64,000 bases of DNA, taken from NCBI RefSeq assembly GCF_000512565.2, contig NC_089303.1:248001-312000 (forward strand), read 5' to 3'. Shown in pieces: positions 1 through 12,476 of this stretch. The DNA comes from Kwoniella dejecticola CBS 10117. Lineage: Eukaryota > Basidiomycota > Tremellomycetes > Tremellales > Cryptococcaceae. Within the stretch, counting starts at the first letter, position 1; the number at the start of each line of letters is the position of its first letter. The translations under genes were made by a program, and so were the position numbers. Under the pieces are notes generated by a model that worked only from the letters and a program-made list of their open reading frames with translations, did not search any database and had not been told where the DNA came from.

Positions 1-108
1 CAGCTTCGGCGTTCGATGGCGAGGGCGACGGCGAGTGACCGTCGTTGGAGGATGAAGGGGATGTTCCTGGCGTCGAGAATGGATCGTGTCGTTGTTGTTG
101 GTGGTCAT
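1..108 (-). CDS. Probable N-terminal exon of a gene cut by the window edge
   Basis: An ATG on the minus strand at 108 opens a frame of 36 codons that stays open to the edge. It begins MTTNNNDTIHSRR and is then rich in Pro, Thr and Arg, like a disordered N-terminus. No domain is visible, so no product can be named. The 1.1 kb between it and the next gene, also on the minus strand, would hold its promoter. A chance frame of this length is possible, so the call is weak. Confidence 0.3.
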   Translation of the reverse strand, partial: MTTNNNDTIHSRRQEHPLHPPTTVTRRRPRHRTPKL

Positions 109-1197
109 GTTGGTCAGGTAGTCTCAAGCTCATTGTGTCGTGTCGTCTCGATAGTGTAGTCGATCGAATCAAAGGATAAGTAAGATTGACGATAGAGGCA
201 CTCGTATCAAACGAGCGGGATATCGAATCAATCAATGTATCCTAGATATATGATATCGTGTCAACGACCAATGTTCAATGACGACAGACCGTGCACGACA
301 GACTTCACAACGACAAAGGCTAGACGAAAGGAAGACAATCACCGCAAAACAAAACGAAACGATAACAGCGACGGGAAGATATGTTATGATGAGATAACGC
401 AAAATGCAAAAAGCATTCGTCTACATGCATCATGCTCATGCACACTCACATACCGAAAGGTACTCGTATTCGTATAGTAGGACGTGCGTGTATGCGGTAT
501 ACGGCAATACGGGAGATACGGGAAGTATAATTGTATAATTGTATAATTGTGCTTTCTTTCCCTCTACCCTTCCTCTTATGGTGTAAAAAATTGATAGTGT
601 TAAACTTTGTCATGTCCCTTTGCTCAAGTTATTGGTTCTCTGGTTTCTTGCTCCCTTCTGGTCTCGGGTGAATTTGCTGTCTGATTTGATTTATTTTTGG
701 TGGTACTCGTATCGTCCGAAGGGTGTTTCCGCTTTTAGTCTTGTCATACAAGACACGCTAAGCCACCTGAAATCACAAAGGAATCAAAAATCCAAAGTAA
801 TCCTCTTCTGGGCGCCAAGGCGCGGCGGCGGCGTAGAAGAATACACAGCTATCTTACGTAAAACGAAGCGATAACACCGAATCAAAGCCGATGATCTCAA
901 TGGCGGTGGTAGGGAGTATGCTGAACTGCCTTAAGCTTCATGTTCTCCACTCTCAAACCCATACTCATACAACAAGCAGACTGATTACTCATACACTCAT
1001 ACATCCGTCCCTTCCTTTTCGAGACTCGAGGAGCCACACCTTGATCCTGAGCTGTTGTTACACTCTGCTATTCTGTTCCAAATGCAATCCCGAAATATGG
1101 AAATTTTCCCCCAACAACCTGAAGACGATGATATGGATACAATCAGTCAGCTAGCTCCACGCGACGTTGGATGCCACATTGCGCTATCCGTCTCAAC
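109..1197. other. Intergenic region: putative promoter of the edge gene and 3' flank of the membrane-protein gene
   Basis: No frame here looks like a protein; the short open frames are low complexity and without domain signal. A perfect triple tandem of TATAATTG lies at 526-549, inside an AT-rich stretch followed by a pyrimidine-rich run near 551-575. If the edge frame is real, this sits about 420 bases upstream of its ATG. Nothing else recognisable is seen. Confidence 0.4.
526..549. repeat. Tandem octamer (TATAATTG)x3
   Basis: Three perfect consecutive copies of TATAATTG in the intergenic region near the left edge, directly followed by a TG and a pyrimidine-rich run. Confidence 0.75.
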
Positions 1198-4100
1198 TCA
1201 CGTCTTACAGATGACTACGATTCTATCAAGCCTCGAAATAAGTGAGAAAGTAGTCGTGATTCCCAAAGCATACCTCAGATAATTGTCCGATTCCAGCACA
1301 TCCACAGTGACAAGACTAGGTAATTCACCACTGGGATCCGTGGGATCGTGCGGCAGATCCAGGCCTTTGGTTTTGCCCATTCTGAATCTAGCTACCAATG
1401 GACTCGGCGTAATTTGAGGTAAAGCCGTTCCTGCTCTCAAGGCTGTCGAGCACATCGATAATACAGCGAGGATATCCCCTAGAAAAGTAGGATCCGATAA
1501 TCTTGTGCGATCAAGTAAAGCTTTCCGCCATGGTCTTTCCAATTGCGTCAGAACGTGGTTCAGCTGCGATAGTAGGGAAAACAGATCTTGAAGCGTATCT
1601 AATAAGGCTTTGTACCTCTCTTCAGGCCATTGACCTCTCAGAGAGTATTCGTTGGAAGCGAAATTATGCCGGGCGCCAAGCTATGTCGAATGACCGACTG
1701 TCATCAGCTTGATAACGGTACATACGATCTGCAACACACAAGACTCACCTTGTTGAGCTTACTCCGCCACGTAATCAACTTCTGCCTGAGCTCATCGTTC
1801 TCGTGCAGACGATAATGATGATCGTTAGCATGGGATAAGACGTCACAGAAGATGGATCCGGCCGCATTGATGGTTTGGGCATAAGAGTTCCGGATAGCCC
1901 TCTTGGCAGAATAAACGGGAGGGACTAAGTTTGCGATTTAATTAACCTTTTCAAACGTCTCCCTAGGACAGCAAACCACGCTGCAACTTACTATACGAGA
2001 ATATCCATGCTGCTGTGATGCCAATCAGGACACAGACGAATCGACGCCATGCCACGTCCCAACCCCATTGAGCATAGGTGAGAGGTCCGATTGAACCATT
2101 AAAGTATGACTGCGATGGAGCAAGTTAGGATTTGGATACATCTAGCTGTGTTTACTGCGATAACTTACGTAGCCTAAACATAATGGTCAGCTTGTGATCT
2201 CGCGTTGGTATATTGATTTGCTTAGCTCGACTCACCGATGACCAGACCGAAAGTTACAGGAGTCATGACCGCAGTCAATACCTGACCTGGGAAATGTACT
2301 CGGAAAAATATAGCAATTGGGAAGGTCACCGCACAAACCGCTGCTAAACCGTACTATGTATGATGGAGTCAGTAGCGTGTCTGTGAACGTGCAGCAAGCG
2401 GCACGGACTCACCGGATTGCCCTTTCCAGACCCGCTGCCAATGTACCAGGCGACCATTCCGAACAGACAACCCCAGAAAGAAGCCACGACCCTCCCGAGC
2501 CATGCTACAGTAGTATCTCCTGAGAACACCGCCAGAGCTACATCGCAAATTCCAGGATCAGCTCAAGTTTGATCAATCGCTAGAATCAAGAAACAACTCA
2601 GGCTCACTCAATTGGGCCCTGTGGTTTTGCAAGTGTGCAAATCAGCAATCACTTACATCACGAAGCGAATTTACGTTTCCAAGGTGAGAGCGACTCACAT
2701 GATGGTGCACCAAATGCCTCTGTTGAAGTAGTAGAAGCTCGCTGAGGAAGCGATGAAGTTCGGTAGACTCGTAAGAGCACCCAGTATCGCCGCCTTGATT
2801 GCATACATGAAACTTCTGCTTCCCAGTATATCCGTCAACTGAGCCAAACGGGATATCCCGTTCAGGTAAGGGTTCCCAAATGGCTTGTATTCTGGATTAC
2901 GTTTCTTCGCTTCTCCAAGGAAATGGTCTTCATCTTCATCTCCTCTCGAGAAAGCAGCTGCACACGCCCACCACACGGGACTTTCATCAGCATCTTTGAC
3001 ATCTAAAACATCAAAAAAGCATAGTCCCGGAGCTTACCGTCATTGTCGTGTCCATCATCACCGTCCGTAAGATGTTTGTCCTTATGCGTATGTCTCAAGT
3101 GAGCAAGCAAATTCGACATGCGGGGGTACCAGAACCTCCTCCTTTGACGGGTCTGATCTAGCTCTTGCATTTGACGTAATAGGTTGAGCAGTGCCTCCGT
3201 AAATTCAATCTAAAGAGCCGAAAGTCGCTCGTCAGCTTGAGCTGCATCAGACACATGCCTCGATGAATGCCTCGTTTGTGAGATAAAGGTCGAAAAACCA
3301 AAAACTACAGCACTCGGGATTCCCAAATGGTCCCCCACTTTGGTACTAACCGAGCGACATCCAGCTTAATTGCGCAGATCTGACGGGATGCGATGTTTCC
3401 CAGATTCTATGGCCGTAGATGCAGGAAGATCCTCCCAGAAAGAATATCAAGATTACTCACCAGATGGCATTGCGCGAAAAAATTCTGGAACAAGCCTCTG
3501 AAATTTGTCTAGATCCACAACTCGTTAGTCTGACTCCCCGTGAGCATGAGACGGGTCATCTAACCCTATAAACAAGATAACTCACTTTGTCACGGCCATG
3601 TATACCTTCATCAGCAGGATGATTCGGGTCAAAAAGATGTCTGTATGGCTTGATGACTTCGACCCTGGCAACGCAGAACTCGTCCAAAGCAGCTTGGAGG
3701 TCATTGGTGACTTGGGCTAATTTATCGATCTGGGTTTTTGGTGTTTTCTCGTTCGGTCCATTTGCCTTGATCTCTTGATCAGCATCTTTGGGGTGAGGCT
3801 TGAGGATGATACTCCGATCTCGATTGAGATTCGATATCCAGTGCGTCGAAGTTGATAGAGCAGCTTCGCAAGCTCGGATGACGGGCAAACAGCCTCGGGA
3901 TAGGATATTCAGTTGTTCAAGCACGTATTCCGTGTCGCTATGATAACAATGATGATCGACATAGATAAGTTTGAAGTTGAGGACCAAGTCGGTGAAAGAG
4001 GAGAATGCCGACTCACCTCGCGAACGCTTTCTCAATATCCATATACCTCGTACTCTCATACACGCCTACAGGCTGCTGGATCTTCCTCAAATGGTCTAAC

Positions 4101-5947
4101 AACGAGACATGACTGCCCCTATCTCTGTTCAATGCATGAGAGGATCCGCTCTTCTTGATGAAAGAAGCAAAGTGTAATTTCTTTCCGCTGAAATACCCAT
4201 TCCTCTCATGCGTCAAATTATCCGTCGAATCATCATGGTCAATCGGGGGAGTCACCATCCCACTTCCACTTCCTCCTCCATTTCCATGTCCATGTCCAGC
4301 GACGTCTACGCCACATTGATTGTGGTTATCATCGCCCAAGCTCGCTCTTCTAGATTCATCTTGCAGTACACTCTCATTCCGGATCGAAGCCGCTCTTGAG
4401 CCCGGTCGAGAAGCGTTCACTTTATACACCGACCAAGCCGAGGAATCCAAATGAGTATGTCGCGCATTCGTAACTATCACATCGAAGAAGAACGCCATCC
4501 CGCCCGACCGAGCTTGTACCAATGCCAACAAGTCGAAGAGCGTTCTCAGGTCTTCTCCCGATAATCTACTATAACTAAAATCGACGTTCAGGTATCGCTG
4601 TTGTGCTCGCAGGGGAGGTAATCCAGCTAAAGATTGTAATAATTGCCCTCTGATATTTTTTGAACGTTCTGCCCAGTCTTCTAACTTTTCCGCGAATTCT
4701 TTTACGCGTCTAGTATCGTTCGTCGAGAGTAAGTCCCCGTTTCCATTGCTGGTTTCGGCTGGCCAGTCTGCTTCTTGGAATAGCGATTCAATAGATTTCA
4801 TAGCGGACGCCAGCGGGTTTAGAATACCTGGGAATTTCGATTGGAATGAATGACCGACCGATTCGGGGAAGATGAACAACGTAGCGAAGCATCCCAGACC
4901 AGCTTGGATTGCCATCGGAAGGAAGAAGAGTAAACCGGATGTGTACAGATTGTATGGGTAAAACACAGCTGTAGTCAATCCTATATCGATCAACACGCAT
5001 GAAAGTACCAGTGGAAAAGTTGCAGGACTAGGTTGAGTTCGAAGCTTCCACCATAATGCCGTACCTGTTCCAACCGCCAAAAAGATCGCACAAATCACAG
5101 CGGGTTTCGCCTGGAGGTATGTTCCGTCGTATAGTATCCTCTCCCTATATGTGGTCGGATTGGCATTTTGCAAATAAGCGTATTTGGCTTCTGCCGCAGC
5201 TATCTTTGCTGGATCCGTAGTCTGCCTAGTTTTGCCAGCTATGAAAACACCTAGAGCGACCCATGCCCATGCTAAGCCGTTGAAGAAGAATAAGTTCAGG
5301 TAGACCTCGAATTGCTGGACTACAGGTTGAGAAGGCGGTAACATGAAAGCCACGATAATTGAGAAGAACGCAGCGTTTCCTATTGCCCTTTCGACAGGGA
5401 CTATGAGCAAGAAGAGGAGTCCGACCCAGCTAGAGAAGAATCCTCTGGCGACAGGTCTCATATGTTTCCAAGTCAGTTTCGGTCCGACCCATTGAAACCA
5501 CCTATGTCCAACGAATTTCCTCGCTCTCAATCTGCTCAATAAGACCGCTTTGCTCAGCCAGCTTTTCTTCTCCGGTTCATCTTTCAGTTTCTCCCGTACA
5601 GAATCGCTCGAGTCGGTGTTTGCGCCTGCGGCGTTGGGAGGGTATGTAGTTGCAGGACGAGCCGCTATCGAGTTAGAAATTGGTAATTCGTTGTCACCAT
5701 CATCGTCTTGAACTGATAAAGCGAATGAAGCGTGTCTTTCGTGAGTCGATGAAGGTCGACTGTTCCGAGCTGGCGAGCGAGAACCACTACGGCTTTGTAC
5801 AGGAAAGGGACGTTTCGAGGATCTGCTCGATTCAGCTGGAGTAGGGATCCGAGAGGGATGGTCTATTTCAGGCGAGTTATCAGGCGTAGTGATAATATGG
5901 ATTTCCGGTGCGTGACTCGAAGGACCGGGATCATCTTGATGAGGCAT
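1198..5947 (-). CDS. Aromatic acid exporter (ArAE_2 / Bre4-like) multi-pass membrane protein
   Basis: The first exon (5947 to about 4013) encodes some 640 residues. About 150 Ser/Pro-rich residues are followed by a block of membrane segments, for example at SSWVGLLFLLIVPVERAIG, LFFFNGLAWAWVALGVFIAG, AVICAIFLAVGTGTALWW and SGLLFFLPMAIQAGLGCFA. That matches the N-terminal membrane domain of the fungal ArAE_2 (Bre4-like, FUSC-related) family. Several short introns follow. Later exons carry a charged linker with VTNDLQAALDEFC and then a second membrane block (about 2976-1900) including FIASSASFYYFNRGIW and WLGRVVASFWGCLFGMVAWY. The last exon ends SRLDRIVVICKT with the stop at 1198. Two membrane halves around a soluble linker are typical of the family. 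Members are predicted transporters of organic anions or drugs; the substrate here is unknown. The start is the first ATG, MPHQDDPGPSS. Roughly 1,100 residues in total; small exon borders were not all fixed. Confidence 0.75.
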
Positions 5948-6456
5948 TTTGACGAGATCCGTGGTATCTGAACTGAGCGACTAACTATATACACATGGTA
6001 CGTTCATACACAGGAGGACGATTATTAGGATGTAAGGATGAAGTAGGTGAGAACTGCTAAAGATAGATGAGGTAAAATCGGTTTACCGAAGTTGTTAGAT
6101 CCCATCGTCATAAACAAGTTCCAGTCAAATAGTGAAATGGGACCAAATAGAATTCCCGCTTAATCAACGCAAACGCAAAAGTTGTACCTGAATCTCGGAG
6201 TCTCCAGGACTCAATTAAGGAAGGTCACTAACTTCTACTTTTACCATGTCATTCCTAGTCGTAGTCATGCACAGTATGTCAAAGCGCAGCAGATCAGATA
6301 GATCTATCATCAAGATTACAAGGCATGTATATTGTAAATAGGGTATAAAAGAATGCTTGGTATATTTGGATATTTATCGTATCAAGCTCAAAGCGCCCAA
6401 AAATATGTATGTGTACTCGTATACTTGCTGTAGCTACAGGGTTGTAACGGAGGATT
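5948..6456. other. Intergenic region between two minus-strand genes
   Basis: This stretch separates the ATG of the ArAE-like gene (5947) from the stop of the Jjj1-SRR1 gene (6457). It should therefore contain the promoter of the former and the 3' flank of the latter. I see only AT-rich unique sequence, no repeats and no frame with domain content. Confidence 0.5.
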
Positions 6457-9400
6457 TTACGCGATCACTTCCCCACCTTCCCATTCAATCCCAGGCAATT
6501 CCTTCTCCCAATCTATCTTCTCTACTTTATCAGCCTCAAGCCATTGAAACGCGAGCGATAAGAATGCTCGAGCGAATCCTGGCAAGTTGGTCTCAGGTAA
6601 AACATCGTTGAAATCCAGTATCGACATATGCGGAACTATAACATGTACCAATCACAGATCAGCTCAATAAATTAAATCTACATTGTTGCAATTATGACAG
6701 AAAGACATGAATGGACTTACCAAGACGCTGTAGAACACCATCTTGTACCTCTCTGAATCCATCACTCTTCCCTTTACGTTTCTTCTTCGCCTTGACGAAT
6801 TCCCCTTCTCCATCTTGGCCATCCGCATTGACATTGGTCCGCGATTCTTGCTGATTCCTATCTACCCTAACGCATCCGGGTACGTATCCCAGCAGATCGT
6901 TGCCCAGTAGTAAACGACCCGGTGTGGTTGCGAGTGCAGAGGAAAAGTTAGTTTGCAGTAGAGACTCGTATAGCTGCTTCGGTGCGTGGGGGAGATATAA
7001 CAGGTATGCTTTGGTAGGTGAAAGAACGTGTTTACCCATCTGTTCAGTCTTGCGGTCAGTGCCTCGTACTGTTTGTGATGCAGAAAAGAGCGTACCAAAT
7101 TCTCATCCGTATGAGTGATACCGAAGGCTTGTAGAACTTTCTTGTCCCCTTCATCGGATACGGGATCAAAGGCTTCGATATTCGATGGAGAGCACTAAGA
7201 GGTCAAGCGATCAATACGAGATCGCCACTTCTAGGGAAAACTGCACACCTTTAACGATGTAGCCAGCTCGAGAATTAGAGCTAATTGTATCTGAGCAGTT
7301 CTGTCTGAAAATGGTTTCCCGATCCCCAAGCAGAGTATACCTGGACCGTCGGCCGCTGTTGGAGGGTCAAGTATTCTCTGAAGCCTATCTATCAGTTCTA
7401 TATATCGGTACCGTATCAGCTTCGCATGCTAATATATCAAGTAAGCAGAGCTCATAACACTTACCGGTCCACTTATCGCCCCACTTTTCCAACATCTTCT
7501 CTCGCTTCTCCTTGATCCCCTCCACTACCTTATTCACCTTCTCATCTGTAAATTCGTCGACCGCCTCTGCCTTCATCTTGCCCTTCCCTTTATTTTTCTG
7601 TTTCGGCACGCTAAATCCATCGTTTGTGTCCTTCCCTTTACCTTTCGAAGGAAGTATATCTGGCATTCGATCCTTATTAAGCTTCTCCTCCTGCTGAGCT
7701 CTGGAATCTTGCATTTGGCCCTTCTTCGCTGCTTTTCTTGCTTCCTTCGCCGCCAGTTTCCTGGTCTCCTCTTCTGCCTTCTTGCGAGCTTCTTTCGCCC
7801 TTCGTTTGTCCTTTTTCGACATCTCGGATGGTCTCTCACTACCTTCTCCCTCGATAGCGCTCTCACCGTCATCCTCAGGTATCGGGGCGGAATCCTCAGC
7901 AGGATTTTTGCTATTTTCCGGTGTCAGGGACAAGGATTCGGGTTCTGGGTCTAGCAGATGTTGCGGCGTCGGTATATTCCGAGACTTCTTAGCCTTCTTC
8001 TTGGACTTTTTCAAAGGGTAATCCACATCTTCGCTTTCCTCCAAAGCCAAGTCAACCAATTCTTCCTCTAGCGCATCTATCTCAGCATCTTTGCTCTCTT
8101 CGTCGGCTGGTGTCGGATCTTGCTTTTCATGTTGAGGGGTATCAAATTCAGCATCTTCGTATAATTCTTCGCCTGCCGATTCGTTTTCTTCTTGATCTGA
8201 AACATCTCTTGATTCTCCATTCGCCTTGGCTTCAGCCATCATCTCCTTCTTGAGCCTCCATACAGCTTGCTTGTGCTTCTTGCTTCTCTCGTGATTCGCC
8301 CAACTAGCCTCACTCGCAAACGTCTTCGAACAAGCCACACATTCGAACAGCTCCCCGCCTGCCCCATCATCCAATCTTACACCCGTTCCATCTCCGGTCT
8401 CCTGCTCTTCGGTATTTTCTTCTTCCTCTAGTTCATCCTCGTCGGAATGTCTTCCACCGAGCTTCTGCCACGACTGTTCTTCGTACTCTGCAGCCGACCT
8501 CATACGCTCTTCATGCCGTTTCCTAGCTGCTTCACCATCAAAGCCGGCGCCAGCTCCGAGGGGAGTGGAAGTACCAGAATTCAATTTGGAAGACTTCGCC
8601 GAAGCTTTCTCTTTTGCTATTCTCGCTTGATGGGCTTTGTATCTCGGGTCACGATGTTGCACGAATAATACCAGTTGCTGTAGTAGGTGACCGCAATGTG
8701 TATTATCAGCGTCTTATCGGCGCTGTTTTGGCCTTTTTGACAAGGTATAATCAAGACTTACTCTGACAGTATCGTTATATTCCTTCCTGTAATCATCCCT
8801 GACTTTCTTGTTCTCTTTCTCCATCAAACGTCTAATATCCCTTGACTCGGCTCTCTCAAGATCCCATTTGGCCACCCAGTCGAATCTCTTTTCCGTCACA
8901 AACTCTGTCCACACAAGGTAAAAATCTCGCACCCAGATTTGCGAGTCTTTCTCGGCTCGAGTCATACCTTGCGGCGGAGCATAAGAGGTCGTCGAGTCTC
9001 CAAATGACGGGTATGCTAGCGAAGGAGAGTCTGGCGATGTGTGAAGATCTTCATCTGACGCTAAGAGTGCGAACAGCGTTCGATATACCGAGTAGAACCC
9101 CTTGATAGGCACTATGGTCAGCGACGACAGGTCATGGGCCCAAAGGCAAATGCGGTCACTCACCTCATTTGTATCATCCATTTTCCTAGCCAATTTTGGA
9201 TCGAAGAACCGCATTAATTGCTCAAGTCTGACCCCTGGATCCCCCTGTCTCCTCTTGTTCAACTTGGATTTCGGATCATTGGTCGCCTTGTCCCCTGATC
9301 TGACATGATCGAATATATCATCGTCTGTTGCAGCCACCGGAACATTCCTGTGGTTATCATAGAACGCCCTTTCCTACAAATATACATGGCTCCTCAGCTG

Positions 9401-9879
9401 CCGTTCTAGCCAGTATTCGGGCAAGTACGGAGAGGGTAAGGTTTGCTTACGTTGGGATCACTAAGAATCTGCGAGTAAAGGGATCTTAGCAATGGTCCTA
9501 ATTCGTTGCGACTAGAGTACGACTCACCTCGTAAGCTTGCTGTAAATCCGAAAATACTTTCGTAGCTTCCTCTATACGATGAGGGTTCTTATCGGGATGA
9601 TTTACCAGCTGAGGACGACAATTTAGCATATTCCACTTATCCAACCACGGCTACAATCAAGAATACTCACAGCTAATTTCCGGTACGAACGCTGCGTTCA
9701 GATGTACTTTCAGCTCATACGAGATCATAGTGAGCTATTGCGTTTTGGCTCACCCTGATCTCATCCGCCGTCGCATCTTCATCCACCTGTAATAGCTCGT
9801 AATAATTTGGTGGTCTCTCCTCGGCTGATTTATCGCCTCCACCAGCGCCATTGAATGTCCTGGATTGATCGTTTCCCAT
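6457..9879 (-). CDS. Jjj1/DNAJC21-type J-protein fused in frame to an SRR1 domain
   Basis: The ATG at 9879 opens MGNDQSRTFNGAGGG, followed by a J domain (YYELLQVDEDATADEIR, then the HPD motif in LALVNHPDKNPH near 9600). Next come the Jjj1-type segments GVRLEQLMRFFDPKLARKMD and FYSVYRTLFALLASDE, the basic helix with RRLMEKENKKVRDDYRKEYN, and QHRDPRYKAHQ at 8662. A C2H2 finger, CVACSKTFASEASWANHERS, lies near 8340-8270. A long acidic linker and a Lys/Ala-rich stretch follow. The same open frame then reads DGFSVPKQKNKGKGK and ends at KWGDKWT. A short intron (about 7460-7403) joins this to ELIDRLQRIL and LCLGIGKPFSDRTAQIQLAL, the core of the SRR1 family. SRR1 exons continue to ILDFNDVLPETNLPGFARAF and the stop at 6457. 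Jjj1 is a cytosolic Hsp70 co-chaperone acting in late 60S subunit maturation; yeast SRR1-like Ber1 is linked to microtubules. The second zinc finger usual at the Jjj1 C-terminus is not seen. About 900 residues. Confidence 0.75.
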
Positions 9880-10331
9880 TTCAGTCACCAACCAGCGAGG
9901 CCTGCACTACCGACCTCCACCAGATTAGAAAGCAAGAGTGACAGAGACAGTGACAAGGGAAGCAATTTCACCTTGTGGCAATGGTTGTCTACTGAGAAAC
10001 TCAGCACATGCCAAATTATTCAGATACTCATAGTTACGACGACAACGACAACAACGGAGGCGGCCAACAAAATTAAGTTCGGAGCCGAGCGATTAGAGAT
10101 GAAGCACGTGGCCAAAACACGACTAGCGGGTCGAGACTGATTTCTTGGTTTTAAAGGTGTTGATTGGGTTTATTTTCAAGTTGAGCTATGATCTACAGCA
10201 TGAAACAACGAGTACATATGCGGAACTGATCACTTCAATGTCCAGCAGAGATGCACAACATACTAATCTTCTCGTCTAACATCTAACGCAACTTGAGCAA
10301 CATTCAGTATCTGTTGACAGTAATCATTGCC
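9880..10331. promoter_or_regulatory. Divergent promoter with a CACGTG E-box
   Basis: 452 bases separate the ATG of the Jjj1-SRR1 gene (minus) from the ATG of the coiled-coil gene (plus). A palindromic CACGTG lies at 10105-10110. A (ACGACA)-like run sits at about 10033-10055. There is no credible coding frame. Bidirectional use is inferred from the head-to-head arrangement. Confidence 0.5.
10105..10110. promoter_or_regulatory. CACGTG E-box
   Basis: Palindromic CACGTG in the 452-base divergent promoter of the Jjj1-SRR1 and coiled-coil genes. The core is the site used by bHLH factors such as Cbf1 or Pho4 in yeasts; which factor would bind here is unknown. Confidence 0.45.
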
Positions 10332-11900
10332 ATGTCCCCTTCCTCTTTCTGGCATAGCAATGATCAGACTCCCTCAGGGGGAGGTATGACCACTTCCCTG
10401 GGACGCACAGGATCAGTCACCCGAAGTCGAAACGTCATGACACCTTCCGTCAACTCTAAGAGGAGTTCTGCGCTTTTGAAAGCCTCAACCACGATGGATT
10501 TCGGTGCTTTGTCGCCTAGCGTAGAAAGTGATCTGATGAACGAGGTGAGCTTAACCAACTAAGGCTCACAGATCTGCCAAGTCAGCTGATTCGGTGAGCT
10601 TAGACTGCAGGTCTGAAGAAAGTGATTGAAGGACTGAACAAAACCAATCTTGGGGTATGTGGTCCTGTCTCACATCATGTCGCTTTCTCCTGGACGAAAA
10701 CTCATCTTGAATAGCTACGAGCTCGAATAGCCGATCTCGAGAGTCATATAGAGCATAATACTGGACCGGAGGTAGAAAGATTATCGAAGGAATTATCAAC
10801 GTTGGAAGACCTGTTTGCTTCGAGTCAGAAGTGAGCTAAGCTCAGATATGCGCAATGACGGTGAGGTTGATAGATGTGCTGAAATCGTTAGTCTACAGAG
10901 ACAATGAAGCTCATTACGCAGAGGGGGAAAGAACGAAAGCCTACGTCAAGGAGCTAGAGAATCTCCTGACTACAAGCTTGGGGGCAGACTGGCAAGTAAG
11001 TCCGGAGTCAACACCTGCCCACTCTCAAAGGTACTTTGGTTTTCACACGGACTGACGGGCTCTTGAAGGAATCTCATAAACTATACCCACCATCGGTCCC
11101 CTCAACGGTTGTTACCGCTTCTACCCCACTCCCGCCTCCCAAGACTACTAATCCACTCCGACATTCCGTCTCTTTCTCCGGCAAGCGATTTTCAAGCAGA
11201 CTCCACAAGAGAGCGAGCTCAGTCATGGACCTCGGACTGATTGCGCTCCAAGCTGTGAAAGAGGATGACGGACGCAACGATGATACACCCACGGGCGCAC
11301 TCAGGAAATTGAGCCGATCCACATCCAGCAAGGCGCCGGTATCCTCGATTGCTCAACAGGAAAGGCTTGACGATAAGGTACTCTGTGCGACGCCGCAACC
11401 TAGCCCGAGCAAACTATCTAGCTCCACTCGATCAAAGACCCTCGAAACCAACGAGACGAACATCGAGGAACCAAGCGAGAGGAGATCTGAGGCGGCGGGC
11501 GATAACGACAGATCTAAAGTTGAGCAGCCGAACCTCGATTCTGCAGCTCTTTCCGGAATCGATGTAGCTGCACTCAATCAGGTACTTCGGACTCTGTCCG
11601 GCCTTGATCCCACTGAAATGGCTGCGCTCAGCTCCAGCATGAAACCTGCGAACACCGCTATCTCAAAATTGCCTGAGAGTCCCCTTGACGTTTCAAGAAG
11701 AGAGAGGAACGAGCATATCGGGACGATGAGGAGGATGTTGGAGGACCAGCAGAAGATATTGAGGGACCGAGAGACGAGGCTGAATGATATCATCCAGTTA
11801 GTGAGTAAAATTGTTCTGATCCAGGTTTAAGGTACTGGTCAGCTGACATCGACATTTATAGGCTAAAGACAAAGTGATGCAATATGCAATCAAGATATGA
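10332..11900 (+). CDS. Coiled-coil protein of unknown function
   Basis: Exon 1 (10332-10544) encodes MSPSSFWHSNDQTPSGGG and a Ser/Thr-rich head with SRNVMTPSVNSKRSS. Splicing to the AG before ACTGCAGGTCTG gives GLKKVIEGLNKTNLG. Further short exons give the heptad-like RIADLESHIEHN and ERLSKELSTLEDLF, then LIDVLKSLVYRDNEAHY and AYVKELENLLTTSLGADW. The largest exon, from about 11069, holds a disordered Ser/Pro-rich region and a second coiled coil (RRMLEDQQKILRDRETRLND). Using the canonical last intron, with a branch-like AGCTGAC, the protein ends KVMQYAIKI at a TGA at 11898-11900. An open stretch in another frame follows directly and may be coding (see findings), so the C-terminus is uncertain. 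The build resembles cytoskeletal or spindle-pole scaffolds, but I recognise no named family. Confidence 0.6.
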
Positions 11901-12428
11901 TGTAGTAAATCAAGGCTGGAAAGCAGTCGGACGATATCGGTCCATTGATAGATACGCTGCGAAGATAAGGAACGCTGATGATGAGGTCAAGTGAGTTCGA
12001 CCGAGGAACGCATCGTGAATTGTAACATCCGAACATCTTGTAGATAGCCCGAGTCTAAGTCTAGGTCCCGTGAGAAGATTGGACCTCTCTGTATATTATG
12101 TATCCTGTAACTTGTACTACGACGTTGTCGAGACTATCACCATGACAACGACAACATGCGAAACCTTCTAGAATCTTCGTCCTGACGCTATCACATGTTT
12201 TCCGAGGCGGGAAGCTACCAAGAAGCACGACACCGGTTGAAGAGTGACAGTAATCATCCCTCGAGCGAATCAGCCAAATTGTGTTTGAAACTGATATCAT
12301 GCATGCATTCCTCGCAGATAAAATCGTGGGAAGTTGAGTTGTCTACGAATTCATATTATAGAAATTCCCTAAGCCTTAAGGGGAAGGGGAAACCCCAATA
12401 ACGTTAGTTCGGTGCCCGGTTCTGCAGC

Positions 12429-12476
12429 AGGGCAGGTCCGACGCGGTCAGTTTCGGGGGTTTTCGACTCCTGCCCT
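12429..12476. repeat. Inverted repeat, 8-bp arms
   Basis: AGGGCAGG at 12429-12436 is matched by its exact reverse complement CCTGCCCT at 12469-12476, with a 32-base GT/C-rich loop. It lies between two plus-strand genes, about 530 bases after the upstream stop codon. It could form an RNA hairpin or be chance; no function is assigned. Confidence 0.3.
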
